DNA of 64,000 bases from Algorimicrobium algoritergicola (GCF_008086165.1 NZ_VSKL01000001.1:248001-312000); one strand, 5' to 3'; shown: positions 1 to 8,553, counted from the first letter of the stretch. Translations and numbers: made by a program. The notes: generated from the letters alone by a model not told the origin.

Positions 1-505
1 ACGTAATAAAACTGAATATGGTTGCTAATCCCATCATAATAACACCTGCAACAGCTACATACCATCCAAGACCAACACCTGCGGCTCCACCTAAAACTAA
101 ACCACCAATAATTAACCATTGGGACATACCAGATGACACACTAACTACAGGCACCAATTTGGATCGCATAGTTAACCATTCATAGGCTTGTGCATGCTGA
201 ACTGCGTGACCACATTCGTGCGCAGCAACCGCCGCTGCAGCAGCATTTCGTTGATTGTAAACCGACTCACTTAAATTAACTGTTTTATTTTTCGGGTTGT
301 AATGATCGGTTAACTGACCTGGTGTTGATATAACAGCAACATCCGTAATACCATTATCCAATAGCATTTTTTCTGCTATTTCTTTTCCGCTCATCCCATT
401 TTGTAAATGAACTTGCGAATACTTTTTAAATTTCTTTTTTAACTGACTACTAACGGCCCAGCTTACTAAAGCTATGGCTCCAATTAATATATAATATCCA
501 ATCAT
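1..505 (-). CDS. Zinc metallopeptidase, YugP-like (3' end cut by window)
   Basis: This reads as a membrane-embedded zinc metallopeptidase of the YugP family. The visible 168 codons start with MIGYYILIGAIALVSW, an N-terminal membrane segment, and contain the zinc motif HECGHAVQ at about residues 96-103 (two His ligands and the catalytic Glu), followed by small-residue-rich membrane segments. The C-terminal part lies outside the window, so the full length (usually about 225 residues) cannot be checked. The ATG at 505 follows directly from the frame and is preceded by an A-rich leader. It is transcribed in the same direction as leuS but separated from it by a terminator. The cellular substrate of this family is not established. 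Confidence 0.85.
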   Translation of the reverse strand, partial: MIGYYILIGAIALVSWAVSSQLKKKFKKYSQVHLQNGMSGKEIAEKMLLDNGITDVAVISTPGQLTDHYNPKNKTVNLSESVYNQRNAAAAAVAAHECGHAVQHAQAYEWLTMRSKLVPVVSVSSGMSQWLIIGGLVLGGAAGVGLGWYVAVAGVIMMGLATIFSFIT

Positions 506-605
506 TTGTTTTCTTTTTTTGAACTGTAAATTTAGAAGATATATAGCAAATAGTGCGCCAAATGTTTGTTAAGTAATTTTGTCAGTTTCGTTATTATTTT
601 ACTCT

Positions 606-644
606 AAAAAAAAGAGTTTCACAAAATGTAAAACTCTTTTTTTT
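606..644 (-). terminator. Intrinsic terminator downstream of leuS
   Basis: Arms of 14 bases (AAAAAAAAGAGTTT and AAACTCTTTTTTTT) pair perfectly around an 11-base loop, with T-runs on either strand, so it can act in both directions. It lies past the leuS stop codon and before the metallopeptidase gene. Confidence 0.7.
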
Positions 645-684
645 ATTAATTAAAATTTCTATTCTTTGAATAAAGAGATTCCTT

Positions 685-700
685 CCCGATAGCTATCGGG
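685..700. repeat. 16-bp perfect palindrome CCCGATAGCTATCGGG
   Basis: A perfect palindrome sits directly downstream of the leuS stop codon, flanked by GAGATTCC on one side and GCAGGAATT on the other. From memory, this sequence is often repeated between genes in Flavobacteriaceae. Only one copy was noticed in this window, so its repeat status rests on recollection. Confidence 0.5.
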
Positions 701-711
701 ATTCGCAGGAA

Positions 712-3700
712 TTAACCAACTATATTCACAATCTTCCCAGGAACAACAATTACCTTTTTAGGCGTTCTACCTTGTAATTGTTCTTGAGTTTTTTCGTGAG
801 CCATAACGATCTTTTCAATATCGTCTTTGCTCATATCCATGGGTAACTCTAATGTAAATCGCATTTTACCATTAAAAGAAATTGGATAATTTTTAGAACT
901 TTCTACCAAATGCTTTTCATCAAATTTTGGAAAAGCGACTGTAGAAATAGATTCTTCATGACCCAATTGGCTCCATAATTCTTCTGAAATATGTGGTGCA
1001 TAAGGCGACATCAATACAATAAATGGCTCCAAGATATCACGACTCGTACATTTTTGAGCTGTCAGTTCGTTAACAGCAATCATAAACGTTGAAACAGACG
1101 TATTGAATGAAAAATTCTCTATATCTTCTTCTACTTTTTTAATGGTTTTGTGCAAGATTTTCAGGTTGTCTTTAGTAGGTTCTGAATCCGTAACTTTAAT
1201 TCCGCTATCGTCTACGTACAACTTCCATAATTTTTTAAGAAAGCCATGAACCCCTGTAATTCCAGCCGTATTCCAAGGCTTGTATTGTTCTAAAGGACCC
1301 AAAAACATTTCGTAGAGACGTAAACTGTCGGCGCCATAATCTTCACAAATACGATCTGGATTAACAACATTGTATTTGGATTTAGACATCTTTTCAACTT
1401 CACGACCTACTTTATAAACGTCATTGTCATCATTAATTATTTCACCATTTTCACCAATAAAAATAGCCTCTTTATAATCGTCTCCAAATTCACCATCCTG
1501 CTGTAACCCTTCAATATCTAATTCATCGGAAGCATTTATATATTGCACTTTTACGTGAATTGGCAATGGCACAACTATGAGATTTTCTAATGTATCGGCA
1601 TCTGGTAAACCTGCAATTTTAGCAAGGGTATTTTTTAATGATTTTAAAGCTTCTTTGTCTGCGTTTAAATCTCCTTTACTGATAAATTCTGAATGAGAAA
1701 CATAAATATTTTGTAATTTCTTCAATAATTTAGCGCCAGTTTTTTCGTCTTCTTTAGGATTGGCAAACATATAGCTCAAGCGATACACAAAAGCACTCGT
1801 TCCCAAAATCATCCCTTGGTTAATCAGCTTTTTGAATGGCTCTTCTACATTTACAAAACCACGATCTTTCATAAACTTCACCCAAAAACGTGCGTATAAT
1901 AAATGACCTGTAGCATGTTCGCTACCTCCAATATATAAATCCACATTCTCCCAATATTTGAGTGCTTCTTCACTAGCAAAATCCATGTCGTTTTGCGCAT
2001 CCATATATCTAAAGAAATACCACGAACTTCCTGCCCAACCTGGCATGGTGTTAAGTTCTAACGGGAACACCGTTTTATTATCAATCAACTCATTGTTAAC
2101 AACAGTAAAATTTTCAGAATCCCAAGCCCAAACATCAGCTCGACCTAGAGGTGGCTCACCTGTTTCGGTTGGTAAATACTTTTCTACTTCAGGTAAACGG
2201 ATTGGTAAATGAGCTTTATCAATCATTTGTGGCATGCCATTTACGTAATACACTGGAAATGGCTCGCCCCAATAGCGTTGTCTTGAAAACACGGCATCAC
2301 GCAATCTGTAATTGGTTTTACCTTCACCTTGTTCTATTTTTTCTAATTCGAAAATAGCGCGTTTCATGGCTTTTTTATACGGTAAGCCATTTAAGAAATC
2401 GGAATTGGTAATCACCGTTTTTTCTTTATCTGCAAACGCTTCTTCAGAAATATCGACACCTTCAAAAATATTTGGAATTGGAATATTAAAATGCTTTGCA
2501 AACGCATAATCACGCTGATCACCACATGGCACAGACATAACGGCTCCTGTTCCGTAACCAGCTAGCACATAATCGCCAATCCAAATTGGAATGGGTTCTT
2601 TACTAAATGGATGTTCCGCATAAGCACCTGTAAAGACACCAGAAATAGTTTTTACATCTGCCATTCGGTCGCGTTCGCTACGTTTGGCTGTTTTTTCTAT
2701 ATAGGCTTCAACCTCTAATTTTTGTGCGTCGGTTGTTATTTGTGAAACCAATTGGTGTTCTGGCGCTAATGTCATAAAACTGACTCCAAAAATAGTATCA
2801 GGTCTCGTTGTGAAAACGGATATATCCCATCCTAAATCCTTCCCTAAGGGAAGGACTTGCTTACTCTTGAGGGATTCTCTTTGCTCTAATTCTGCACTGA
2901 TTTTATTTAATACGTCGTTGGTATTTCCTAAAACTTCTTCGTTAGTGAAACGAATTACCTTGTACTCTTCGTTTTCTAATCTGACTGTTCTTTCATGATC
3001 AGCTTCCAATTGAAAATCGTGAATTTTACCGTCGACCTCAACAATCAATTTTTTATCAAGACAGACAAAATCAACAATAAAATCTTCAATAAGGTGTTGC
3101 TGTCTGAACTTTGATTCTAATTTTTTACCTCTCAAACATTCCCACAAAGCGGCTTCAGCTTGCGTTGGATTTGCTCGCATTTCTTTTGCTCGTTCAATCA
3201 ACAAATGGGAATTATTTCCACCTGTCAAATATCCAGCGCGCTTTTCAGAACTCGCTGTCGCTTCCCCTTTGGGGAAGGATAGGATGGGGAATTTAACTGT
3301 TGCACCAATAGATTTCCCAATCCAATTGCGCTGACTTTCTTTTAATGCATCTGTCCAATCAATCGTATCTAGTCCTTGTAATAAACGTTCCGCATAAGCC
3401 GAAATACGCATAGACCACTGTGTCATTTTTTTACGAATAACCGTATGGCCTCCACGTTCTGAAACGCCATTGACAATTTCATCATTCGCTAAAACGGTTC
3501 CTAAAGCGGGACACCAATTCACTTCGGTTTCCGCCAAATAGGTTAATCGGTATTGTAATAATATTTCTTGTTGTTTTTCTTTCGAAAAGCCGTTCCACTC
3601 TTCAGCAGAAAAAAATAGAACATGATCGTCGCAAACGGCTTCTACTGATTTGTTTCCTTCCAAAGCGAAAACTTCAACTAAATCTGCAATCGGGTACGCT

Positions 3701-4158
3701 TTACTAGCATGCTTGCAATACCACGAATCGAATAATTGAATAAAAATCCATTGCGTCCATTTATAATAATTGGGATCAGACGTTCTAACCTCGCGACTCC
3801 AATCAAATGAAAACCCAATTTGGTCTAACTGACGTCTGTATGTTTTAATGTTTTCTTCGGTTGTAACCGCAGGATGCTGACCTGTTTGAATGGCATATTG
3901 TTCTGCAGGCAAACCGAAACTATCATAGCCCTGTGGATGCAATACATTAAAACCTTTATGCCTTTTGTATCGCGCATAAATATCCGAAGCAATATAACCT
4001 AATGGATGACCAACATGCAAACCTGCTCCACTTGGGTACGGAAACATATCCAGTACATAGTATTTTGGTTTCTCAGATTGATTTTCGGCTTTAAACGTTT
4101 GGTTTTCCGCCCAATATTTTTGCCATTTGGCTTCTATGTCGTTGAAATTGTATTGCAT
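712..4158 (-). CDS. leuS: Leucyl-tRNA synthetase with in-frame DUF559 endonuclease-like insertion
   Basis: The cytoplasmic enzyme charges tRNA-Leu. The HIGH-type motif (PSGAGLHVGH) is at about residues 42-51, the editing-domain entry FTTRPDT at about 455, GTGAVMSVP in the editing domain, and KMSKS at about 923-927, so both catalytic and editing parts look intact. At 1148 residues it is about 200 longer than I expect for Bacteroidota LeuRS. Most of the excess is a segment at about residues 290-445, placed between NWIGKSIGATVKF and SVFTTRPDT. It holds a DUF559 (Vsr/PD-(D/E)xK-like) domain at about 327-424 with FIVDFVC, LIVEVDGKIH and YKVIRFTNEEVL. A second excess of about 50 residues lies between LGTSAFVYR (about 785) and KMSKS. 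No stop or frameshift interrupts the frame. Identity as LeuRS is certain; whether the inserted domain is active is unknown. Confidence 0.97.
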   Translation of the reverse strand: MQYNFNDIEAKWQKYWAENQTFKAENQSEKPKYYVLDMFPYPSGAGLHVGHPLGYIASDIYARYKRHKGFNVLHPQGYDSFGLPAEQYAIQTGQHPAVTTEENIKTYRRQLDQIGFSFDWSREVRTSDPNYYKWTQWIFIQLFDSWYCKHASKAYPIADLVEVFALEGNKSVEAVCDDHVLFFSAEEWNGFSKEKQQEILLQYRLTYLAETEVNWCPALGTVLANDEIVNGVSERGGHTVIRKKMTQWSMRISAYAERLLQGLDTIDWTDALKESQRNWIGKSIGATVKFPILSFPKGEATASSEKRAGYLTGGNNSHLLIERAKEMRANPTQAEAALWECLRGKKLESKFRQQHLIEDFIVDFVCLDKKLIVEVDGKIHDFQLEADHERTVRLENEEYKVIRFTNEEVLGNTNDVLNKISAELEQRESLKSKQVLPLGKDLGWDISVFTTRPDTIFGVSFMTLAPEHQLVSQITTDAQKLEVEAYIEKTAKRSERDRMADVKTISGVFTGAYAEHPFSKEPIPIWIGDYVLAGYGTGAVMSVPCGDQRDYAFAKHFNIPIPNIFEGVDISEEAFADKEKTVITNSDFLNGLPYKKAMKRAIFELEKIEQGEGKTNYRLRDAVFSRQRYWGEPFPVYYVNGMPQMIDKAHLPIRLPEVEKYLPTETGEPPLGRADVWAWDSENFTVVNNELIDNKTVFPLELNTMPGWAGSSWYFFRYMDAQNDMDFASEEALKYWENVDLYIGGSEHATGHLLYARFWVKFMKDRGFVNVEEPFKKLINQGMILGTSAFVYRLSYMFANPKEDEKTGAKLLKKLQNIYVSHSEFISKGDLNADKEALKSLKNTLAKIAGLPDADTLENLIVVPLPIHVKVQYINASDELDIEGLQQDGEFGDDYKEAIFIGENGEIINDDNDVYKVGREVEKMSKSKYNVVNPDRICEDYGADSLRLYEMFLGPLEQYKPWNTAGITGVHGFLKKLWKLYVDDSGIKVTDSEPTKDNLKILHKTIKKVEEDIENFSFNTSVSTFMIAVNELTAQKCTSRDILEPFIVLMSPYAPHISEELWSQLGHEESISTVAFPKFDEKHLVESSKNYPISFNGKMRFTLELPMDMSKDDIEKIVMAHEKTQEQLQGRTPKKVIVVPGKIVNIVG
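2826..2854 (+). repeat. Terminal inverted repeat, left end of the leuS insertion
   Basis: It pairs imperfectly with 3261-3289 in inverted orientation and contains the internal palindrome CCTTCCCTAAGGGAAGG at 2838-2854. Confidence 0.65.
3261..3289 (-). repeat. Terminal inverted repeat, right end of the leuS insertion
   Basis: It is the inverted partner of 2826-2854; the internal palindrome CTTCCCCTTTGGGGAAG spans 3261-3277, followed by GATAGGATGGGG. Confidence 0.65.
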
Positions 4159-4184
4159 CTGTCTTTTTTATGCTTGTAAAGGCG

Positions 4185-4192
4185 CAAATTTA
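4185..4192 (-). promoter_or_regulatory. leuS: Candidate -7 element for leuS
   Basis: The minus strand reads TAAATTTG, matching the Bacteroidota -7 consensus TAnnTTTG, 27-34 bases upstream of the leuS ATG. No well-spaced -33 TTTG is visible, so the call rests on one half of the promoter. Confidence 0.35.
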
Positions 4193-4284
4193 AACTTATT
4201 ATAACAATGTTGAAAGTTTAAACGTTGTAATCCTTAAGGAATTGGATTTCTTTTATATTTTTACATCATTAACGCATCGTATTT

Positions 4285-5163
4285 ATGAGTTCATCTTTTG
4301 AGAAGTATCAAAAACGCCGATTAATATCCTCGTATTTTTCTGTAGTATTGAGTATAGGCTTGGTTTTATTCCTGCTAGGCTTGTTGGGTATGCTGGTTTT
4401 AAATGCCAAAAAAGTATCTGATCATTTTAAGGAACAAGTGGTTGTTACCATTTATTTAAAAGATTCTGCTAAGGAAGTTGAAACAAAACAGCTAGAAAAA
4501 AGCTTGGCGATGTCGGATTATGTAAAATCGACTGAATTTGTTTCAAAAGAACAAGCTGCCGAATCTATGAAAGCCGAAAACGGTGAAGACTTCATGGCGT
4601 TCCTTGGTTATAATCCACTACAGAACTCCATTGATGTTTATGTAAAAGCCGATTTTGTTACAGCTGAACAATTAGATGGTATTGCACAAGAAGCACTTAC
4701 CAAAAGCTTTGTGGACGAAGTTCGTTATGATAATGACTTGGTGAATTTGATGAATGATAATGTGAAAAAAATCAGTTTCTGGATTTTAGTTATCAGTGGT
4801 TTATTTACCCTTATTGCAGTTTTACTGATTAATAGTTCTATTCGTTTATCGGTTTACTCCAAACGATTTACTATTAAAACCATGCAAATGGTTGGTGCTA
4901 CCAAGCAGTTTATTAGACGTCCTTTTGTATGGAAAAGTGTGCGGCTAGGAGTAATTGGAGCCGTTTTGGCCATGATTGGGATGGCTGTAGTTTTATATTA
5001 TATTAATCAAACCTTCCCCGAATTAGAGCTCTTAAACAACCATGTTTTATTAGGCCTTTTATTCGCTGGCATTTTTGTACTAGGCATTATTATTACTTGG
5101 ATTAGCACGTTTATAGCTACGCAACGTTTCTTGAATTTAAAAACAGATCAACTGTATTATTAA
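4285..5163 (+). CDS. ftsX: Cell division protein FtsX
   Basis: FtsX is the inner-membrane partner of the ATPase FtsE and links division to peptidoglycan hydrolase control. The protein has the FtsX topology: one membrane segment at about residues 18-40, a periplasmic domain of about 120 residues, then three more segments at about 163-185, 221-240 and 257-275. The motif RLSVYSKRFTIKTMQMVGAT between segments two and three is typical of the FtsX/MacB permease domain. The 292-residue length is normal. No ftsE is adjacent. It opens a forward run with the DUF3098 gene, uppP and truB, an arrangement I recall from other Bacteroidota, which ties it to envelope growth. Confidence 0.93.
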   Translation: MSSSFEKYQKRRLISSYFSVVLSIGLVLFLLGLLGMLVLNAKKVSDHFKEQVVVTIYLKDSAKEVETKQLEKSLAMSDYVKSTEFVSKEQAAESMKAENGEDFMAFLGYNPLQNSIDVYVKADFVTAEQLDGIAQEALTKSFVDEVRYDNDLVNLMNDNVKKISFWILVISGLFTLIAVLLINSSIRLSVYSKRFTIKTMQMVGATKQFIRRPFVWKSVRLGVIGAVLAMIGMAVVLYYINQTFPELELLNNHVLLGLLFAGIFVLGIIITWISTFIATQRFLNLKTDQLYY

Positions 5164-5235
5164 GGATAAGCTACACTATATTAATTTTAGAATCTCTTAA
5201 CGCAAAAGTTTTAAATAAAACAGTTACTTTGCATT

Positions 5236-5256
5236 TGCCGAAAAATAGGTTCGGCA
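5236..5256. repeat. Short hairpin in the ftsX-DUF3098 intergenic region
   Basis: TGCCGAA and TTCGGCA pair around a seven-base loop. No T-run follows, so it is not a clear terminator; it may be a leader structure. Confidence 0.3.
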
Positions 5257-5351
5257 CATCAGAACATATTGCATAATTAGCAGTTCATGATGTTATTATT
5301 TTTACAGAATTTACTTCGGAATCTGAACATTCTGAAGATTAATTGAAAATT

Positions 5352-5606
5352 ATGGGCGCACAAAAACGTAAGGAAGACACACAAACCGAATTTGTATTCG
5401 GAAGGAAAAATTATAAATTCATGGTAATTGGTCTAGCCGTAATTGGCTTAGGTTTTATCCTGATGTCAGGTGGTGGTAGTGATGACCCTAATGTTTTTAA
5501 TCCAGAAATCTTTAATTTTCGTCGCATTCGATTGGCGCCAACGTTAGTTTTACTTGGTTTTGCTATTGAAGTTTACGCTATTTTACTAAATCCAAATAAA
5601 AAATAA
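5352..5606 (+). CDS. DUF3098 family small membrane protein
   Basis: This protein of 84 residues has two membrane segments, KFMVIGLAVIGLGFILMS (about residues 22-39) and LAPTLVLLGFAIEVYAIL (about 62-79), separated by a short loop with FNPEIFNFRRIRLAP. This matches the DUF3098 family of Bacteroidota, which has no known function. I chose the ATG at 5352 rather than the in-frame TTG at 5343 because the encoded MGAQKRKEDTQ fits the family's usual hydrophilic start. It sits between ftsX and uppP and is presumably co-transcribed with them, suggesting an envelope-related role. Confidence 0.8.
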   Translation: MGAQKRKEDTQTEFVFGRKNYKFMVIGLAVIGLGFILMSGGGSDDPNVFNPEIFNFRRIRLAPTLVLLGFAIEVYAILLNPNKK

Positions 5607-5662
5607 GTCCGTTCACCGTTCACGTTCTACGGCTACTACGTCAATTTTAATATTTTTGCCCA

Positions 5663-6457
5663 ATGGATATAACCGATTCAATTATTCTAGGTGTTATACA
5701 AGGTCTCACCGAGTTTCTACCTGTATCTTCTAGTGGTCATTTAGAACTGGGAAAAGCTATTTTGGGAGATAACTCCATTCCTAAAGAAAGTCTTCTATTT
5801 ACAGTCGTTTTACATTTTGCAACCGCTTTGAGTACCATGGTTGTATTTCGAAAAGATATTTGGCTCCTGCTAAAAGGTGTTCTGAAATTTGAGTGGAATG
5901 AAGACTTACAATTTGTGTCTAAAATTGCACTGTCCATGATTCCTGCCGTTATTGTAGGTCTTTTTTTTGAAGAACAATTAGAAAGCCTTTTTGGAGGTAA
6001 TATTATGCTTGTAGGTTGTATGCTTTTAGTAACGGCTGCCCTACTCTTTTTAGCTGATAAAGCTAAAGACACGCACAAAAAAGTGAGTTTTAAAAACGCC
6101 TTAATTATTGGTATCTCCCAAGCTGTAGCCATGCTTCCTGGTATTTCACGTTCAGGAGCAACTATTTCTACTTCTGTATTATTGGGGAATGATAAAACAC
6201 GAGCAGCTCGTTTTTCCTTCTTAATGGTTGTACCGCTTATTTTTGGGAAAATTGCCAAAGATCTTTTAAGTGGTGATTTAACTTACGAAGCGTCTAATTT
6301 CACCTATTTAAGCGCTGGATTTATAGCCGCTTTTATTGCAGGACTTTTTGCTTGTACCTGGATGATTTCATTAGTAAAGAAAAGTAAACTCTCCTATTTC
6401 GCTATTTATTGCGCCATTGTTGGTGTGACTGCTATTATTTATACACTCGTAAATTAA
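5663..6457 (+). CDS. uppP: Undecaprenyl-diphosphatase UppP (BacA family)
   Basis: It dephosphorylates undecaprenyl pyrophosphate to recycle the lipid carrier used for peptidoglycan and surface glycans, in the inner membrane. The family signatures are present: GVIQGLTEFLPVSSSGHL near the N-terminus (residues about 9-26) and PGISRSGATIS at about 159-169, together holding the conserved Glu, Ser, His and Arg residues of the active site. Multiple hydrophobic segments cover the rest, and 264 residues is the usual length. The next gene, truB, begins one base after its stop, so the two are translationally close. Confidence 0.96.
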   Translation: MDITDSIILGVIQGLTEFLPVSSSGHLELGKAILGDNSIPKESLLFTVVLHFATALSTMVVFRKDIWLLLKGVLKFEWNEDLQFVSKIALSMIPAVIVGLFFEEQLESLFGGNIMLVGCMLLVTAALLFLADKAKDTHKKVSFKNALIIGISQAVAMLPGISRSGATISTSVLLGNDKTRAARFSFLMVVPLIFGKIAKDLLSGDLTYEASNFTYLSAGFIAAFIAGLFACTWMISLVKKSKLSYFAIYCAIVGVTAIIYTLVN

Positions 6458-6458
6458 T

Positions 6459-7154
6459 ATGAAAACTGCTGAAGATTTCCAATCTGGACAAGTACTATTA
6501 ATAGACAAACCCTTACACTGGACTTCTTTTCAAGTGGTTAATAAATTACGTTGGGAAATTCGCCATGCATTCAATATAAAAAAGATAAAAGTGGGTCATG
6601 CTGGCACATTAGATCCATTGGCAACAGGATTACTCATTATTTGTACTGGAAAAATGACCAAGCAAATAAATACGTACCAAGGTCAAGATAAAGAATACAC
6701 AGGAACTATTGTATTGGGTGGTACAACACCTTCTTACGATTTGGAAACCGAAATTGATGCCACATTCCCAACCGAACATATTACGGAAACAGCTATTCAT
6801 GAAGCCACCAAACAGTTTCTTGGTGATATTGATCAATTTCCTCCCGTTTTTTCTGCTATTAAAAAAGAAGGTAAACGCTTGTATGAATTTGCACGTGCCG
6901 GTGAAGCCGTTGAAATTAGTTCACGACGCATTCAAATTTCAATTTTTGAAATCACTAAAATAGATGGTGTACATATTGCGTTTCGTGTAGTTTGTAGCAA
7001 AGGAACTTACATCCGTTCTTTAGCGCACGATTTTGGCAAAGCCTTAAAATCTGGAGCGCATTTATCCGTGTTACGACGTACTAAAATTGGCTATTTTCAT
7101 GTGGATAACGCACTTTCACCTGAAGCCTTTATAGAAAGCTTAACAACTAAATAG
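6459..7154 (+). CDS. truB: tRNA pseudouridine(55) synthase TruB
   Basis: TruB converts U55 in the T-arm of tRNAs to pseudouridine. The catalytic loop GHAGTLDPLATGLL is present with the nucleophilic Asp at residue 52, followed by GKMTKQ and the KEYTGTIVLG strand; the KGTYIRSLAHDFG motif lies at about 178-190. The 231-residue length corresponds to the short TruB form without a long C-terminal PUA domain, common in Bacteroidota. It starts one base after the uppP stop codon, so it is very likely in the same operon. Confidence 0.95.
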   Translation: MKTAEDFQSGQVLLIDKPLHWTSFQVVNKLRWEIRHAFNIKKIKVGHAGTLDPLATGLLIICTGKMTKQINTYQGQDKEYTGTIVLGGTTPSYDLETEIDATFPTEHITETAIHEATKQFLGDIDQFPPVFSAIKKEGKRLYEFARAGEAVEISSRRIQISIFEITKIDGVHIAFRVVCSKGTYIRSLAHDFGKALKSGAHLSVLRRTKIGYFHVDNALSPEAFIESLTTK

Positions 7155-7210
7155 GTTCTTTTTACGTATATTAACTTGATTATTCATTCTAAATAAGACA
7201 TTTACAGGTA

Positions 7211-7936
7211 TTGTATATTTCAGATAAACATAAAGCAGGTTTACTCTCTGGCTTAATTTCGGCAACGGTTTTAATGATGCTATTCGGTTTTCATATTACC
7301 CAACATGCCGAAAAATTAGCCGAAAGCTATTACCTCATGGAACCGCAAACAGAAGAAGAAATAGAAGCTGAAGCTCTGGAAAAACTAGCAGCAGAACAGA
7401 CTGAAAAGGCGGAAACCAATAAAGCCTATAACGAAACTGAAAACTACAAGAAATTCGCACAGGCATACCAACCTATTGCACCTCCAAAAGATTATGAGTT
7501 TACCAGACCAGACGCACCCACTGAAGAAACGACCAGTGAGAATACTCCGGGAACGGGTTCAGGTTCTGAAATAAATGAAGATGTTATATCGTCGTATAAC
7601 GATGTGAATTCAGTACTCAAACAACAGCAAAGTAGCCCATCAGTCCAATCGGTTAACAAAAAAAGTTCCATGCATTATTCATTAGTGAATAGAACGCATA
7701 AATATTTACCAACACCTATTTATTTGTGTGATGATGGTGGGAAAGTTGTCGTAAATATTACGGTTAATAGTAAAGGCGATGTTATAAAATCGACCATTAA
7801 TACAGCCGCTTCAACAGACAATGATTGTTTACACGAACATGCTCTAGAATATGCGAACACGTCGCGTTTTAATGTGGATAATTCCAAAAAAACGCAACTC
7901 GGTTCTATTACTTTTTATTTTGAAGGTAAGAATTAA
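7211..7936 (+). CDS. TonB-like C-terminal domain protein with single N-terminal membrane anchor
   Basis: The protein has a short cytoplasmic start, one membrane segment (GLLSGLISATVLMMLFGF, about residues 9-26), a Glu/Ala-rich and then Pro/Thr/Ser-rich periplasmic spacer, and a C-terminal domain of about 90 residues resembling the TonB fold (GGKVVVNITVNSKGDVIKS). It may transmit energy to outer-membrane receptors, but no exbB/exbD is adjacent and it does not match the usual flavobacterial TonB start, so the role is uncertain. The start appears to be TTG at 7211, because the next ATG falls inside the membrane segment. It ends convergently with the thioredoxin-like gene; the two stop codons overlap. 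Confidence 0.7.
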   Translation: MYISDKHKAGLLSGLISATVLMMLFGFHITQHAEKLAESYYLMEPQTEEEIEAEALEKLAAEQTEKAETNKAYNETENYKKFAQAYQPIAPPKDYEFTRPDAPTEETTSENTPGTGSGSEINEDVISSYNDVNSVLKQQQSSPSVQSVNKKSSMHYSLVNRTHKYLPTPIYLCDDGGKVVVNITVNSKGDVIKSTINTAASTDNDCLHEHALEYANTSRFNVDNSKKTQLGSITFYFEGKN

Positions 7937-8553
7937 ACGCCCAACATACTTAGTAACTCTTCAATGGTACTTTGACCCTTATCTTTATTATACCAAACTT
8001 GTAAATCTTCTTTAATTTGTGGCGTAATCATGCCATGTTTTGCTTTATAATCAGCTACTAATTTTGTTGCAACTGCTGGTCTTGGACCAAACGTATGTAA
8101 CACATCCAATGTTTCCGTTTCCACCATAATTAATTTAGGAACGGATTTCCCGCCATTGGTTAAAAACTGATTCATCAGCTCATCATTGGTATCTCGTAAA
8201 ACTAATTTCAATGAAATATTGTCTGATTGTTCTGCTAATTTAGCCATAGGTGGAACCACATGAGCTGCATCACCACACCAGCTTTCGGTGATTACAATCC
8301 ATGTAACGTTGCCTTTAAAATTAGCCAAACGTGTTACCGTATCTTCCGTTAATTTAATGGTTTTATCCCAACGTTTCATACGCTTATCATTAAGCTTGGT
8401 GTATTCTACCATATCTTCAGATTTGTCGTTTCCTGTAGTAGATTCATTCCCTACCAGATCCGTTACTAAATGGCGATAATCCGTATAAGTATAACTCGTT
8501 TTTAAACTCGCTTTAATACTATTTGAAATATTTGTATCGTTTAGTGTTTCCAT
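7933..8553 (-). CDS. Thioredoxin-family protein with WCGD active-site variant
   Basis: This is a thioredoxin-fold protein of about 206 residues. The fold is supported by WIVITESWCGDAAH (Trp92, Cys93) and the cis-Pro region SVPKLIMVE. The usual WCxxC is replaced by WCGD, leaving a single cysteine, so a classical dithiol redox reaction is not expected; this variant is common in a cytosolic group of Bacteroidota proteins. I chose the ATG at 8553 (METLNDTN) because an upstream in-frame start at 8607 would add 18 unlikely residues. No signal peptide is seen. Function is unassigned. Confidence 0.8.
   Translation of the reverse strand: METLNDTNISNSIKASLKTSYTYTDYRHLVTDLVGNESTTGNDKSEDMVEYTKLNDKRMKRWDKTIKLTEDTVTRLANFKGNVTWIVITESWCGDAAHVVPPMAKLAEQSDNISLKLVLRDTNDELMNQFLTNGGKSVPKLIMVETETLDVLHTFGPRPAVATKLVADYKAKHGMITPQIKEDLQVWYNKDKGQSTIEELLSMLGV

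Larger units (their letters stand above)
2826..3289. mobile_element. DUF559-encoding element with hairpin inverted repeats, inserted in leuS
   Basis: The DUF559 segment of leuS is bounded by imperfect terminal inverted repeats. One end (2826-2854) reads CCCATCCTAAATCCTTCCC and then TAAGGGAAGG. The other (3261-3289), read inward, is CCCCATCCTATCCTTCCCC and then AAAGGGGAAG. Each end also contains its own palindrome (CCTTCCC..GGGAAGG), so each can fold into a hairpin. The frame runs through both ends and they are translated (SFPKGEA and LPLGKDLGW). No target-site duplication was evident. No intein splicing blocks are seen at the borders, so the domain should stay in the mature protein. Exact borders are uncertain by a few bases; mobility is an inference. 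Confidence 0.7.

Noticed and set aside
2826-3289. Intein in leuS
   Set aside because: No N- or C-terminal splicing residues or blocks (such as C-terminal HN followed by Cys/Ser/Thr) are found at the borders of the extra segment.
5737-6258. 173-residue reverse-strand ORF inside uppP
   Set aside because: It is an antisense shadow of the well-supported uppP gene and shows no recognisable domain.
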